Assembly: GCA_003255025.1 (NCBI GenBank)
Contig: QANY01008278.1
Coordinates: 619,267-683,266, forward strand
DNA from: Datisca glomerata
Lineage: Eukaryota; Streptophyta; Magnoliopsida; Cucurbitales; Datiscaceae
Direction: 5' to 3'
Length of the DNA: 64,000 nt
The notes beneath the pieces were generated by a model. It did no database searches. It was given only the letters and a program-made list of their open reading frames with translations, and was not told the origin of the DNA. The translations under genes were made by a program, and so were the position numbers. Positions 23,823-34,788 of this stretch are shown here, in pieces (within the stretch, counting starts at the first letter, position 1; every line of letters begins with the position of its first letter).

Positions 23823-25413
23823 GGTTGAGATTGGAGCTATTAGATCTCTCTTTGGAAGATGGGTCTAATATAAACTGTTTGGCATAGTAATTTGTGGTGC
23901 TAAGTGTGAGAGAGAAAGAGAGAGATATGCACAGGATATTGTATTATTGTTGCTACTGAACAAAAAGGATGAGGCCATATTAGTTAGTTGTAATATAGCT
24001 TTCACAAGTTTGGTTAAATAAATAAATATTTAAAAAAAATATAAACGTCAATGCCATCAATAATTGATGAGATCAATTATTACATATCATTGTAGTTTCA
24101 TTTTCTTATTCATGAAATAGTAATTTTAGGTTCGTGAATATTTATATTAAATTTTAAGACAGATCTCTTATATCATCGTTGTACTTTAGAACAAAATTTA
24201 ATTTCATTACTATAATTTACTTGATCAATGTTTGAACTATCACTCCTCTTCTTGACATTCTGTAAAAAAAATAATAATGTTTTCATGACGTGACTAACAT
24301 TTTTCTTTCTTGTATTTTCACGTTAACAAAAATAATGACACCCATATGATATTATTTACAAAAAAAAAATTGGGTTTCCCCAAAAAATATTCATCAAAAG
24401 ATTAAGAAGACTTCATATCTAAGCTACTGAATTAGGGTTTATTTGAAGTCATGGAGATGAAGAACGTCTAAAACATTGAAGACTTACACACTCACTTAAT
24501 ATTAGACTTAGAAATCAGAATCTGGGGACGAGGGATTGACAGTCTCTGCTGCTTAATGGGAATAAACTAAAGAAGCTTGCAAAGATAAAACTTTTCATAA
24601 TCAAAGGGATTTTTCCTAAATGACGAATCTGATTTTAGTGCTTGGGGACAAATGACAATAATCCCAAAGAACCATTGAAAATCAAAGCAAAAAGATACTT
24701 AAAATATTACGAAGAATAAAAAATTATAAGAGAGTGGAACAAAGAAGACAGATAAAAGATAGAAAAGGGTAGAGATTCTTAAAGCGGAAAATGATTCTTT
24801 GGTTATCTTTTTAGATAAAAACAGAGAGAGATAGTGAGAGAGAGAGAGAGAGCCGAGGGGAAGGGAGAAAGAAACCCATATGTTTCTTTCATTGGGTTTT
24901 TTTTTAAATGAAAAAATTATGGAGAAATCGAATAAAATAAAATCATATCAGTGCCAGTACTTTCGTGGATATGGAAAGCACGTGTAAACATGTCTACCAT
25001 ATCAACAAAATGTTAATATTTTTAACAGAACATTGAGAGGAGTGGTGAGATTAGAATGTTTTACAAACTTTAATAATATAAAATTAAAATATAAAGATGA
25101 AATTGAAATTTGATTCAAAATATAGTGATCATATATGTAATTTTCCCTAATTTTATTTGTTTAAATGATTTTATCAATTATAAGTTAATTTACTTATATA
25201 ATGATCAAAATTGATTTAAGATTTTATTATCAAGATTATAGGTAAATTAACTTGGTATAAGAGCATAAAGTCTTTAGTTTCAAATTTATACACCAATAAC
25301 TTTTCAAATAATCAAAGTTATCTTTAAATTTTAATTGTTTTAGTGAATCTACTTTGGGTAAAAATTGTGGATTGTAGAGTACATACGACGAAGAATCGTG
25401 GAATCGTGGAAAC
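23823..25413. other. Upstream region of the RALF-like gene
   Basis: No gene seen. A TATA-like word in minus orientation lies at about 23867-23875 and a purine-rich GAGAGA stretch at 23907-23925. A (GA)n microsatellite is at 24835-24852. The rest is AT-rich. Confidence 0.45.
24835..24852 (+). repeat. (GA)n microsatellite
   Basis: Nine GA units with related GA-rich flanks from 24822. GA tracts are frequent in plant promoters and 5' UTRs, but none is tied to a gene here. Confidence 0.7.
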
Positions 25414-25975
25414 TGTTAGGAGTATTTGTCGAGTCTCCCTTGATGGATGACGTGTATCAGGGCCCACCTACAGGGGTAAGCTTGAGAGGTTCGAGCCTCA
25501 CGAGTTGCAGCTCAGGGAAACTAGAGCTACACACTCGAGGTGAACCTGTTTGGAGTTAGCAGAAATGCAAAAACTCCACACTTGTCATAGTAGAGGCACC
25601 CGCCCTCACCGGCCTAGGTTAGTATATTCAGGAAGAAACAACCCCTGACAATAACCATAGAACGTGAGCCACATGGACCTTAGAGAGTAGGCGTATGTGA
25701 TAGGTCACTCAACATCTAATAGTTTCACTTATTGCTATGGAATGGATCAGCTCGAGAAAGTGTGCATTAAATTATTTTGATCGAAGATAGGGAAGCAAGG
25801 GCGATTACCCTCAAGGCTTGCCAAGACTCTCTAAACCCTATAAATACCCTCGTCCAAAACTTGGTGGAGGTAAGTTCATTTCACAAAAATCTCTCAATTT
25901 CTCTCGTCACTACTAACGTAGTCATCAGATGTTTTTTTTTTACATTCATGTGTGTAGGACATTGAATCACCAACA
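25414..25975 (+). repeat. Gypsy-type LTR-like block with TATA box
   Basis: Runs from TGTTAGGAG to CACCAACA, the same terminal octamer that ends the LTR at 53919. It carries CCCTATAAATACCCT (TATA at 25839-25846), a form seen also in the LTR at 53704. Composition is more GC-rich than its surroundings. No flanking 5-bp duplication was found, so the boundaries are tentative. Confidence 0.4.
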
Positions 25976-26282
25976 TGTGTGATGTGTTTGTTGAAGAAAA
26001 ATGAGTTCATGCGCAGCGTTTCCATCTTAGGAAAACTGTGACCACGTGGAAGACCCACTATTTTCCTCGCCATGAAGAACCTTGTCTGCCAGTGTGACCG
26101 TAACCCGTAAAAAGAGAAAAGATACAGTATCCTTACTTCCTAAGATGGTTAGGAGGATGAGGAATGACATGGCAGCCTGCGAAAAAGACTATTTCCAAAG
26201 AGTAGCTACAAATGGTAATTATACATGAGCTTTCAAATGCAAATTAGCAAATGTCGGTTTGTTTTTTACATTACTTTCTATA
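25976..26282. other. Unassigned sequence between repeats
   Basis: No gene recognised. It includes the word CTTCCTAAGATGG and an inverted relative, CCATCTTAGGAAA (26026-26038 and 26137-26150), forming a short imperfect inverted repeat. Confidence 0.3.
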
Positions 26283-26647
26283 TATCATTGATATACTTTA
26301 GAAAGTATCTTTGCATAACAACATACATAATAAAGTAATTACGTAGTAGGTAATAATTCAATAGAATACATTAATGAACCGTTGATTTGACAGTAACACT
26401 ATATATTTTAATACATAAAAAGTATTTAAATGACGGTATATCAATAACAAATATTAGTATATCATAGATATACTTTTGACAGTAGCACTTCATAACAGTA
26501 TAATAAAAAGTATTCAAATAATGGGGGATATTTCAATGAAATTATGTTAGAATATCGTTGATATACTTTCATTTTTGACAATAACTCTACACAACTCAAT
26601 TCATCAAAATGTATCACAAAAGTAGATCATGTTTCAATGAATGACTA
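26283..26647 (+). repeat. Degenerate tandem repeat, four units of about 90 bp
   Basis: Units begin at about 26283, 26380, 26460 and 26553 with AT(A/C)(G/A)TTGAT(A)TAC-like words, followed by TTTTGACAGTA(A/G)CACT, a poly-purine AAAAAGTATT(T/C)AAAT part and a TCAATGA/TCAATAA tail. Units two and three are the most alike. It lies in the interval between the RALF-like and FERONIA-like genes. Confidence 0.55.
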
Positions 26648-26747
26648 AGTGTTTTTCTTTTGATTGATCTAACGATAACTTTTTTTTTTATTTCTTCAAC
26701 GACACTTAGGGATTTCCTAAAGAAAAATGCTTAGGATTTCACGTCAA

Positions 26748-26803
26748 CGGAAGAGTAGATGTTTTTTTAAACTGGCGGAAGAGTAGATGTTTTTTTAAAC
26801 TGG
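26748..26803 (+). repeat. Perfect 28-bp tandem duplication
   Basis: Two identical adjacent copies of a 28-base unit beginning CGGAAGAGTAGATG (26748-26775 and 26776-26803). Perfect identity suggests a recent event. Confidence 0.9.
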
Positions 26804-26829
26804 CCAGAAAGACCGCCAAACTACCCATA

Positions 26830-27330
26830 AACAAAGATGTTAGCCACAACTAGGGGGCTGACTCCCTAGTTGAAGCATCCGAAGCTGATAAACTGAAACA
26901 GGCAAGCCTATAAGCTACCTCATTATAGAGCCTAGGGATATAATTAAAGGAAATAGAAAGGGATGGGGGTAGATAAATTTATAACTAATAATAAATCAAA
27001 CCCAATTCAGAGACATACATATTTGAGGAGTTCATTGCCTCAATAAAACTATTGCAATCCGACTCCACATAATCAGGAAAGATATTCCATGAAGTGGCAA
27101 GTTTAGACCTTTGAAAATAGCAAGACATTCAACTATAATAGGCAGTGATTTCCTTCAATCTTTTGGTGAAAGCTCCCTTCACTGAGCGATAATCATCCCT
27201 AAAAATACCTAACCAAGACGTCAGCCTGGCCCGGGAAGTGGGAGGGGGGAGGGGGGCTGCTAAAGGAGTTTGCCTTAGTGAAATCCTTGATATAATTATC
27301 CACCCACCTCAGTAAATCAATACCATGCAA
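26830..27330 (-). pseudogene. LINE-type RNase H (RVT_3-like) remnant
   Basis: The minus-strand translation around 27000-27240 reads FRDDYRSVKGAFTKRL, KEITAYYS and then VESDCNSFIEAMN. This follows the plant RVT_3 RNase H order: a conserved Asp, a G-F segment, an AE-x-A helix, then ESDS. The catalytic context is mutated, stops occur, and no reverse transcriptase domain was found beside it. It could also derive from a host RNase H-like protein, but such fragments are usually LINE-derived. Confidence 0.45.
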
Positions 27331-28728
27331 TTTTTTTTACCATGTAGGGAATTGTTCCTTTATTCCTAAAATTTTTAGCACAAACCGAGGGCTTTAGATA
27401 AATCAGACAAGCTCAAATGGAGTAGTTAAGAAGTGGAAAAATCCATAAAGGATTAGTGATGCTTACCTTTAAAATCCAGCCAACAAAAGTTAGCCTTCTC
27501 CTAGAACTTCTCGTACAGTTTTTAATGTCTGCTTTAATGAAAATCATATTGTTGTCCACAAAAAAATAGATGAGAAAAAGGAGGACTGTTCCGGCTAATC
27601 CTCGGACAGGATGGTACCACTGTTTTGTCCCTTAATAAAAGAGATCTATTTGGATCATTAGTGGGTAGGTGTTTTTTATTTCCCTTTGATAGATGAAAGT
27701 GGTGTGTGAACAAAATTGAGTTTTACAAGTTTAGGGTTTTTTTTTTCAATAGGTTAGTTGTTAGGTTTTGGGAGTTTTTAATTAGTCTTTCCATAATTTT
27801 TTTAAAATTAATATGTATCTTATTGGTAGATGAAAATATTTTATCTTGACTTGGTATATTTTTTGAATTAATTGTAATGATATGCTATAATTTTTAGAGA
27901 TTTGGTGGACATATTTAATTTTCATTTTTATTGAATGATTAATTGGCAAATCTAAATCTTCTTTATTTTAGGAATACCACTTAAATAGAATAAATATATT
28001 TTGATCAATCAATTTTAAACAATTATGGAAACTTGTCAGTGTTCTAAAACTTTAGAAAAGCTGATATTTTCTACACTATAATATTTCTTGACAATACTTG
28101 TCAATCTCCTTTTATTCTTCTAGCAAGATGAAATTTTTTTTAACTGAAATAAAAAGTTGTCCATTTTAAAAGTACAATTATCATTTTAAAAATACCAAGA
28201 GAAACTACAGGTTGTAGTCCACAACCACCAAAAAGTAAAATTTTCTCATAATAATACCATGTACACCTAAAATAATCAATATAATTAACCTGTCTTTTTC
28301 AGTGGACATTGCCACATGCACTATGCATTGCATATCTACTGTTAGTCCCACATTTATTCATCCTGGCTTCTTAACAATGAGTCTGTCCAAAATAACTGAG
28401 CATAATCAAAGATTTCAGCTTTATGAAGTTTCAACCAAAGAAGAAGATAAAAAAACAAAAAAAACCAAAGAAGAAGATAAGATCAAGCCCACTTTCAATA
28501 CAAAAACACTTTCTCACATCTAACCAAAACAGTCAGTCTCAAGTCTCTGTAATGCCAAAGACTTTCAACCCATAGGCTTTTACAAGTCTTCGTTCTACCC
28601 CATTTCCTGAAATTCCCTGCACCTGCATTATTGATTTTCTTTTTCCACCATAGTAATTCCTTCTCAGCTTTTCTGTAGACTTATTGGGTTACATATTGGT
28701 GAAAGCTACCATTACTTTTGTCACCAAA
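27331..28728. other. Upstream region and probable 5' leader of the receptor kinase gene
   Basis: AT-rich, with no transposon recognised after about 27560. At 28432-28480 the word ACCAAAGAAGAAGATAA occurs twice. In the reading frame of the kinase a stop (TAA, 28654-28656) lies upstream of the first ATG at 28729. No clear TATA box was picked. The open frame at 28302-28523 has no motif and is probably leader sequence. Confidence 0.4.
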
Positions 28729-31446
28729 ATGAAAAAATTTAGGAGAAAGCATATGCTTATCACAATTTTAGTCAATCTCTGCATTCAATTGTTGCTCCAT
28801 CAGTTCAGCATCTGTGTGGTTGGTGATTCATCCCCTCCATACTCACCAGAAGATGATATTCTGCTAAACTGCGGCTCCTCCGGCAGTTCTACTGCTTCTG
28901 ATAGGAAGCGGACATGGGCAGGAGACATCAACTCTAAATTCTTCCCCCATGATTTGTCACAGAATGCGGCCTCTGCGACTTCACAAGCCCTAACCCAATC
29001 CTCCTCTGTCGATAATGTGCCTTATGTCTCAGCCAGGCTTTCTAACAAACAGTTCACCTACACATTCCCTGTCACTCCTGGCCAAATGTTCATCCGCTTA
29101 TACTTCTACCCGGATTCTTATCCCAGATTTGACCGCTCGAAGGCGGTGTTCACCGTCGAAGTCAGCGGCTATACCCTTCTCGGAGACTTCAATGCTTCAG
29201 TTACTGCAGATGCTTATGGCTTAGAAAGCATTTACAGAGAATTTCTTTTAGACGTGGAAGCAGGTCAAAGAGTGAACATTACGTTTACTCCATCCCCTGT
29301 TGGTTCAGATTCATATGCGTTTGTTAATGGAATTGAAATTGTATCTATGCCGATGAATCTTTATTACACACCGACACCGGCTGGTAAAGAAGCTGGGGAT
29401 AACTTCATTGGCCAGACGAGTCTTTATCCCATCAACAACAACACAGCTCTTGAGACTTTATACAGGATGAATGTCGGTGGTGCAGCGATTGCAGCCATTG
29501 ACGACACGGGGATGTTCCGGGTGTGGTCTCAGGAGGACTACTTAACTAATTACAGACAACAATATTTTCTTCCGTCTAACGGAACCATTGACCTTAAATT
29601 TTCTATGATTCCAAGTTATACGGCACCGGAGGAAGTGTATCGCAACGCAAGAACAATGGGACCGGACAAAATCATCAATAAGAGCTATAATTTGACCTGG
29701 GGATTCCCTGTAGATTCTGGGTTTTATTACTTGCTTAGGCTGCATTTTTGCGAGTTTGAATCCGATATCGATGGCAATGGCCAGCTACAGAGAGTGTTTC
29801 GGATTTACATAGCGGATCAAACTGCTGAGACTTCAGCAGACGTGATCAGTTGGACTGGAGGCAAAGGGATTCCGTACTACAGAGATTACGTGGTATTCAT
29901 TTCTAGTGGAGTAGGAGAGAAGAGGGTAAACCTGTCTATCGCTCTTCAAGCAAACTCAGATGATTCACTAACTGTCAACAACAATGTAATTCTGAACGGA
30001 GTTGAGATTTTCAAATTGAACGACTCCAACGGAAACCTCGCTGGACAAAACCCTGATTCACCGCCGATCACTCCAGCAGCTCTCCCGCCGCCGACCCCAC
30101 AATCAACAAGCTCGAAAAAGAATGTCGCGATCATAATAGCTTCAACCATCGGAGGCGTGGTTTTCTCCGTAGTTGCCGTCGTTCTTCTGAGTCTCTTCAT
30201 CCTCCGGAAACGGAGGAGATCTAAGCCTAGCAGCTCTAGCGACGGAGCTGAAGCTTTATGGTGGGATCCGTTTTCTTTTTCCACAACCAAGTCCACCAAG
30301 ACACGCGGCTCGTCTCTCCCCTCCGATCTGTGTCATTCCTTTTCATTGGCTGAGATCAAGGCGGCCACCAACAACTTCCTCGACGATTTCGTCATCGGCG
30401 TCGGAGGATTCGGCCATGTCTACAAAGGGTACATAGATGATGGTTCCATCCCGGTGGCAATAAAACGGTTGAAACCTGGCTCTCAACAAGGGGCTCACGA
30501 GTTCACTAACGAGATCGAGATGCTCTCACAGCTCCGTCATGTTCATCTTGTATCTCTCATCGGATACTGCTGTGACGGCAGCGAGATGATCCTAGTGTAC
30601 GATTACATGTCCTGTGGGACTCTCCGCAGCCACCTCTACGGCAGCGATAATCCGCCTCTCACCTGGAAGCAACGGCTGGAGATTTGCATCGGAGCGGCGC
30701 GTGGGCTGCACTACCTTCATACAGGCGCGAAATACACGATCATCCACCGCGACGTAAAGACGACAAACATCTTACTGGATGAAAAATTGACCGCCAAGGT
30801 CTCTGACTTCGGTTTATCAAAAGTGGGGCCTACAAGTGTGTCAAAGGCCCACGTCAGTACAGTAGTCAAGGGCAGCGTTGGCTACCTTGACCCGGAGTAC
30901 TACCGAAGGCAGCAGCTGACGGAGAAATCCGACGTCTACTCTTTCGGCGTGGTACTATGCGAGGTACTGTGCGCTCGGCCGCCGGTGACTCGCACCAAGG
31001 AAAAAGATAAAGTGAGTCTTGCTGAGTGGGTCCGTAAATGCAATAGCAGCAACACGCTTGATCAGATCGTTGATCCGAATCTGAAAAACGAGATCGCACC
31101 ACGTTGCCTGACGAAGTTCGTGGAGATCATAATCAGCTGCATCCAGGATAACGGAATCGAACGGCCTTCGATGAATGACGTTGTATGGGGCCTCGAGTTT
31201 GCATTGCAATTACAAGAGAGCGGCGCAGACAATAAGGATCTAGGTGGGCTCTACGACGAGGTCAAGGGTGATTATAGTGATAACATGTTTTCAAGCACTA
31301 GTTTTAGTGGTACTGGTGAGCATGTAACAGGGTCGATAAGTAGCCAGACCACTAGCAGCGATGGCCAAAGTATACTCAAACTTGATTCTAAGAAAGATCT
31401 GTCCATCTCTGTGTTCTCTGAAATCATGGATCCAAAGGCGAGATGA
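28729..31446 (+). CDS. FERONIA-like receptor kinase (CrRLK1L family)
   Basis: A complete 905-residue protein in one exon; Arabidopsis FERONIA has 895. The frame is open further upstream, but the first ATG, in good context (AAAATGA), is 28729. Order: signal peptide (about 1-32); two malectin-like domains (about 46-206 and 220-430), which bind cell-wall pectin and, with LLG co-receptors, RALF peptides; a Pro/Ser-rich juxtamembrane stretch; one membrane helix (466-492) followed by RKRRR; a Ser/Thr kinase. Kinase motifs are intact: GVGGFG loop (557-562), VAIK lysine 579, HRDVKTTN (Asp 675), DFG (693-695), activation loop STVVKGSVGYLDPEYY (710-725). The tail ends SEIMDPKAR, like the family's QIMNPKGR. 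The protein sits in the plasma membrane and would sense RALF and wall state. It could be a FERONIA paralogue rather than the orthologue, since it has changes such as VKGSV for the usual KGSFG. Confidence 0.95.
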   Translation: MKKFRRKHMLITILVNLCIQLLLHQFSICVVGDSSPPYSPEDDILLNCGSSGSSTASDRKRTWAGDINSKFFPHDLSQNAASATSQALTQSSSVDNVPYVSARLSNKQFTYTFPVTPGQMFIRLYFYPDSYPRFDRSKAVFTVEVSGYTLLGDFNASVTADAYGLESIYREFLLDVEAGQRVNITFTPSPVGSDSYAFVNGIEIVSMPMNLYYTPTPAGKEAGDNFIGQTSLYPINNNTALETLYRMNVGGAAIAAIDDTGMFRVWSQEDYLTNYRQQYFLPSNGTIDLKFSMIPSYTAPEEVYRNARTMGPDKIINKSYNLTWGFPVDSGFYYLLRLHFCEFESDIDGNGQLQRVFRIYIADQTAETSADVISWTGGKGIPYYRDYVVFISSGVGEKRVNLSIALQANSDDSLTVNNNVILNGVEIFKLNDSNGNLAGQNPDSPPITPAALPPPTPQSTSSKKNVAIIIASTIGGVVFSVVAVVLLSLFILRKRRRSKPSSSSDGAEALWWDPFSFSTTKSTKTRGSSLPSDLCHSFSLAEIKAATNNFLDDFVIGVGGFGHVYKGYIDDGSIPVAIKRLKPGSQQGAHEFTNEIEMLSQLRHVHLVSLIGYCCDGSEMILVYDYMSCGTLRSHLYGSDNPPLTWKQRLEICIGAARGLHYLHTGAKYTIIHRDVKTTNILLDEKLTAKVSDFGLSKVGPTSVSKAHVSTVVKGSVGYLDPEYYRRQQLTEKSDVYSFGVVLCEVLCARPPVTRTKEKDKVSLAEWVRKCNSSNTLDQIVDPNLKNEIAPRCLTKFVEIIISCIQDNGIERPSMNDVVWGLEFALQLQESGADNKDLGGLYDEVKGDYSDNMFSSTSFSGTGEHVTGSISSQTTSSDGQSILKLDSKKDLSISVFSEIMDPKAR

Positions 31447-31649
31447 AGTGTTTAATATTCTATTTTATGTAGCCATAAGGTTGAATATGATTGTTAAATT
31501 TTAGACCGAATCATTAGTTCCTATGATTTTATGATCTTATCTTTTTAGCTTCACGATTTTGATTTATGTGTAGAATCTTAAGTTTGTAAATCATACCATC
31601 CTAGTATAATTATTGTGTAAGTTCTGTTAGAATCATATGAACCGAGTAC

Positions 31650-31655
31650 AATAAA
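31650..31655 (+). other. Candidate poly(A) signal of the receptor kinase gene
   Basis: AATAAA about 205 bases after the stop codon at 31444-31446, a normal distance for a plant 3' UTR. Confidence 0.45.
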
Positions 31656-31755
31656 TTTGTTCATCTGAAAATAATAGTATACCAGTTTGATCAGTGCCAA
31701 ATTTTAGTTGATATTTGATTATAGATAGTATAGAGAGCGAAACAGTTAAATTTAA

Positions 31756-32050
31756 GGTAAAATATATTTTTACCCTAGAAATTTGAAGTATTTTTTATTT
31801 TAATTCTTTCACTTTAAAAAGTAGTAAAATAAACTCTACAATTACATTACTGATGCACGTTAAACCTTTCGTAGGAATCCCGCTTTAAAAAATTAACGAA
31901 TCATCATGGTTGACTGAGTGACACTATGTGATAAATAATTTAACGTGATATTAACCTTGTATTACCCAACAATCACGAAGGATAAATTACCTAAATTACT
32001 CTTAATTTTCCCTATTCTTCTTTCTTTTTCCCCTCCTTCGCGCAGACATT
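31756..32050 (+). repeat. Left arm of long inverted repeat
   Basis: Pairs with 38050-38340. Shared blocks include GGTAAAATAT, the region around ATTA(C/T)TGATGC, GTAGGAA-(T/C)CC and TTCGCGCAGACA near the inner edge. Confidence 0.7.
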
Positions 32051-32486
32051 GATTTGCTGCCACTGCATTTTCGCGAAGGCCATTTTCACGAAGGCCACGA
32101 TTAGGGTTGGGTTCTCCTACCTTCTTCCCCCTCTCTCTTCTCGAAGGTCATTTTAGTAGCCTCTGCATTTTCGAGTACAAAAACCCCTTCTTTGAGGCCA
32201 TCCGAATTTCTCTCATGAAAGAGAAACACTTAAATACTTCACCCCTTTTTTCTATCTTTCTTTTGGTTTATGGGTAATGCATCTCTTCTCCATTTATGAA
32301 AAAATCGAAAATTTTATTGCAGGAATTTCAAATCTCTTATTCTCATTCATCGTTGGTGATCTTTTATTGTCTGAGTATCTCGTGTATTTTGCACAATCTC
32401 CAAACTAGTCTTTTGCAAGGCATTCTTTTTCCTTTTTTTGTTATTTGGATTTCTGAATTTAGAGTTTTTAATTCATTTCCTCACAG

Positions 32487-33199
32487 TTTGAGCCACAATT
32501 TGAAATTTGAACCTTATCCAACAATTTGAAGATTTGATCTTTCCCAAGAATCTTGAAAGATAAGATCTCATTTCAAAAGAGGATTTCAAATTTCAAATTT
32601 CAAATCAAGATAGAGATAACATTATCATATCTTATCATCAAACCAATAAGAGTCTACCTGGATGAAAACTCTACGTCTATAAAAGGAGATGAAATGGACA
32701 GAGAAGAAGAACCTCAATCAATCAACCTATCAATTATTTTTTCCAACATACATCCCTTAATTTTTATTCTCTAGTTCTTTTTTCAATAAATTTTCATTAT
32801 TTTTCTTACTTTTTTTAGCTTCAAGTCTCTTTATTTTTCGTTATCATTCAATAAAATTTAGATTAATCCCTACCTTTATCATTTTATTTGTCGACTATTT
32901 CAATAAAAGTTATCGATTTTCTTTTCTCATTTGCTTCATTACTTATATTTAATCATCCAAATTCTTAGTCTTAGTAGTAGTCTAGAGTCCTAGAGGAGAT
33001 TTGTTCCCTACTCCTCAACTTCATTTTCTTGATTAGAAGACAGATCTCAATAATTCATAATTTCTCTTTAAATTTTGTTCCTTGACTGAATTTTGGCACG
33101 CCCAAACAATAATTCAATAGGGATGCAAGTTTGGTTCAGACCGTCATACTCGGTCAGGTGATTATCAGCTCAATACATTGTGAGATATTTAGCCAAACA
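32487..33199 (+). repeat. First LTR of the three-LTR element
   Basis: Starts TTTGAGCC (the usual TG is lost or altered) and ends CCAAACA. A TATA box sits at 32678-32685 and a poly(A)-rich AATAAA at about 32782. Confidence 0.7.
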
Positions 33200-34125
33200 T
33201 ATTTTTTTGGCATCCCCAATTGGACAAGTTTAGGAATATTATGTTCACCACAACATATAAGGCTCATAGTTTGGAATGACAAATTTCAAGAACAATGCTA
33301 GATCGCAATATGTTGAAATTGAGATTGTTCAAGTCGAAAGGGCCACAAAGCATGCAGCTACAACCTACAATAAGTGAGCAATCTAAGACCATTCATGATG
33401 TTATTCGCAAGATGCATGAAAGATGGCAAGAAGGCTTACAATCTTTTAATCAAAGTATGCAAGCTATTTAACAAAGCCTTCAACAAAACTACGACTTCAG
33501 CCAATATGACAAAAAAATTGTTGAGTAATCGGTCTATCAGCCATCGTCAACAAGGTGGAACTTTCAGCCTAAAATGTTGAAAATAATGGCTGGAAAAATA
33601 GCCATGATAGTTTTCAAAATAAATTTTTAATTTTTTCAAAAGTTAGTCAAGCAAAATAATGGTCAGTTACAAGACCATGAAAGTTTTTCATGTTCAACAA
33701 CTAATTAAATTGAATCGTCAGGCTGGGGGGCACGACCTAAAGACCCAAAAATCATTGGAATCTGTCACCTAAGAGGTACAAGGTGAATAATGTCATGCTG
33801 ACAACTTCACCTCATGTAGGGATTTTCAGTTTCAATCAATTCATCGCCTAAGATGGAATGATTTGCTCAGGGCAACTTGATCAATCGAGAGGCCAACAAA
33901 ATATCACATCAATTTTTAAAGATGAATCATTGGTAGAATAAATTAATGTGGTGAAATAGAACAAATGATTAAGGATAAGGCCACTGGTGAACTAGAATCA
34001 TCTGCTTCAAAATTTGTAATATTAGCTGATAATAAGATTGAGATAACAAAAGAGATAGATGTAGAGAAATTCAAATATTTAAACCTTGAGTTAAATTTCA
34101 GTGAAGAATAAGATATTGTTATTAA

Positions 34126-34788
34126 ATTTGATTTTTTTCAAGAATCTTGAATAATAAGATATCATTTAAAAAGAGAATTTTGAATTTAAAACTTCAAATC
34201 AAGATAGAGATAATGTTATCAGTTCTTATCATCAAGCCAAGAAGAGTCTGTCTGGATGAAGACTCTACGTCTATATAAGGAGATGAAGTGGACAGAGAAG
34301 GGGACCTAAATCAATCAACCTATCAATCATTTTTTCAACATGCATCCCTTAATTCTTAAACTTTAGTTTTTTTTTCAATAAATTTTCATTATTTTTCTTA
34401 GTTTTTTATAGCTTCAAGTCACTTTATTTTTCATTATCATTCAGTAAATTTAGATTTAACCCTTAGCCTTGTCATTTTATTTGTTGAATATTTCAATAAA
34501 AGTTATCGATTTTATTTTCTCATTTACTTCACTACCACTATTTAATCATCTAAATTCTTAGTTTTAATAGTAATTTAGAACCCCAGAAGAGATTTGTTCC
34601 CTACTCCTGACCGTCATTTTCTTCATTAGAAGTCATATCTCAGTAATTCATAATTTCTCTTTAAATTTGATTCTTTGACCAAATTTGGGCACGCCCGCAC
34701 ATTAATTCAATATGGACGCAAGTTTGACTGTTATATGCACTCCGATGATTTTCAGCTCAATATGTTAGCCGATATTTTTAACCAAACA
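34126..34788 (+). repeat. Middle LTR of the three-LTR element
   Basis: About 50 bases shorter at the 5' side because of a deletion joining internal sequence to TTTTTTTCAAGAATC; it ends CCAAACA. Confidence 0.65.

Noticed and set aside
25252..25266. TTGGTATAAGAGC, like a tRNA-Met primer site
   Set aside because: No LTR end directly before it and no gag-pol after it; a single short match is not enough.
25409..25980. Target duplication around the LTR-like block
   Set aside because: GAAAC and TGTGT do not match.
28684..28728. Upstream 15-codon extension of the receptor kinase
   Set aside because: It would start with TTG; the first ATG at 28729 gives a normal signal peptide and family length.
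29015..31209. Overlapping open frames inside the receptor kinase gene, both strands
   Set aside because: No motifs, and they are explained by the codon pattern of the true frame.
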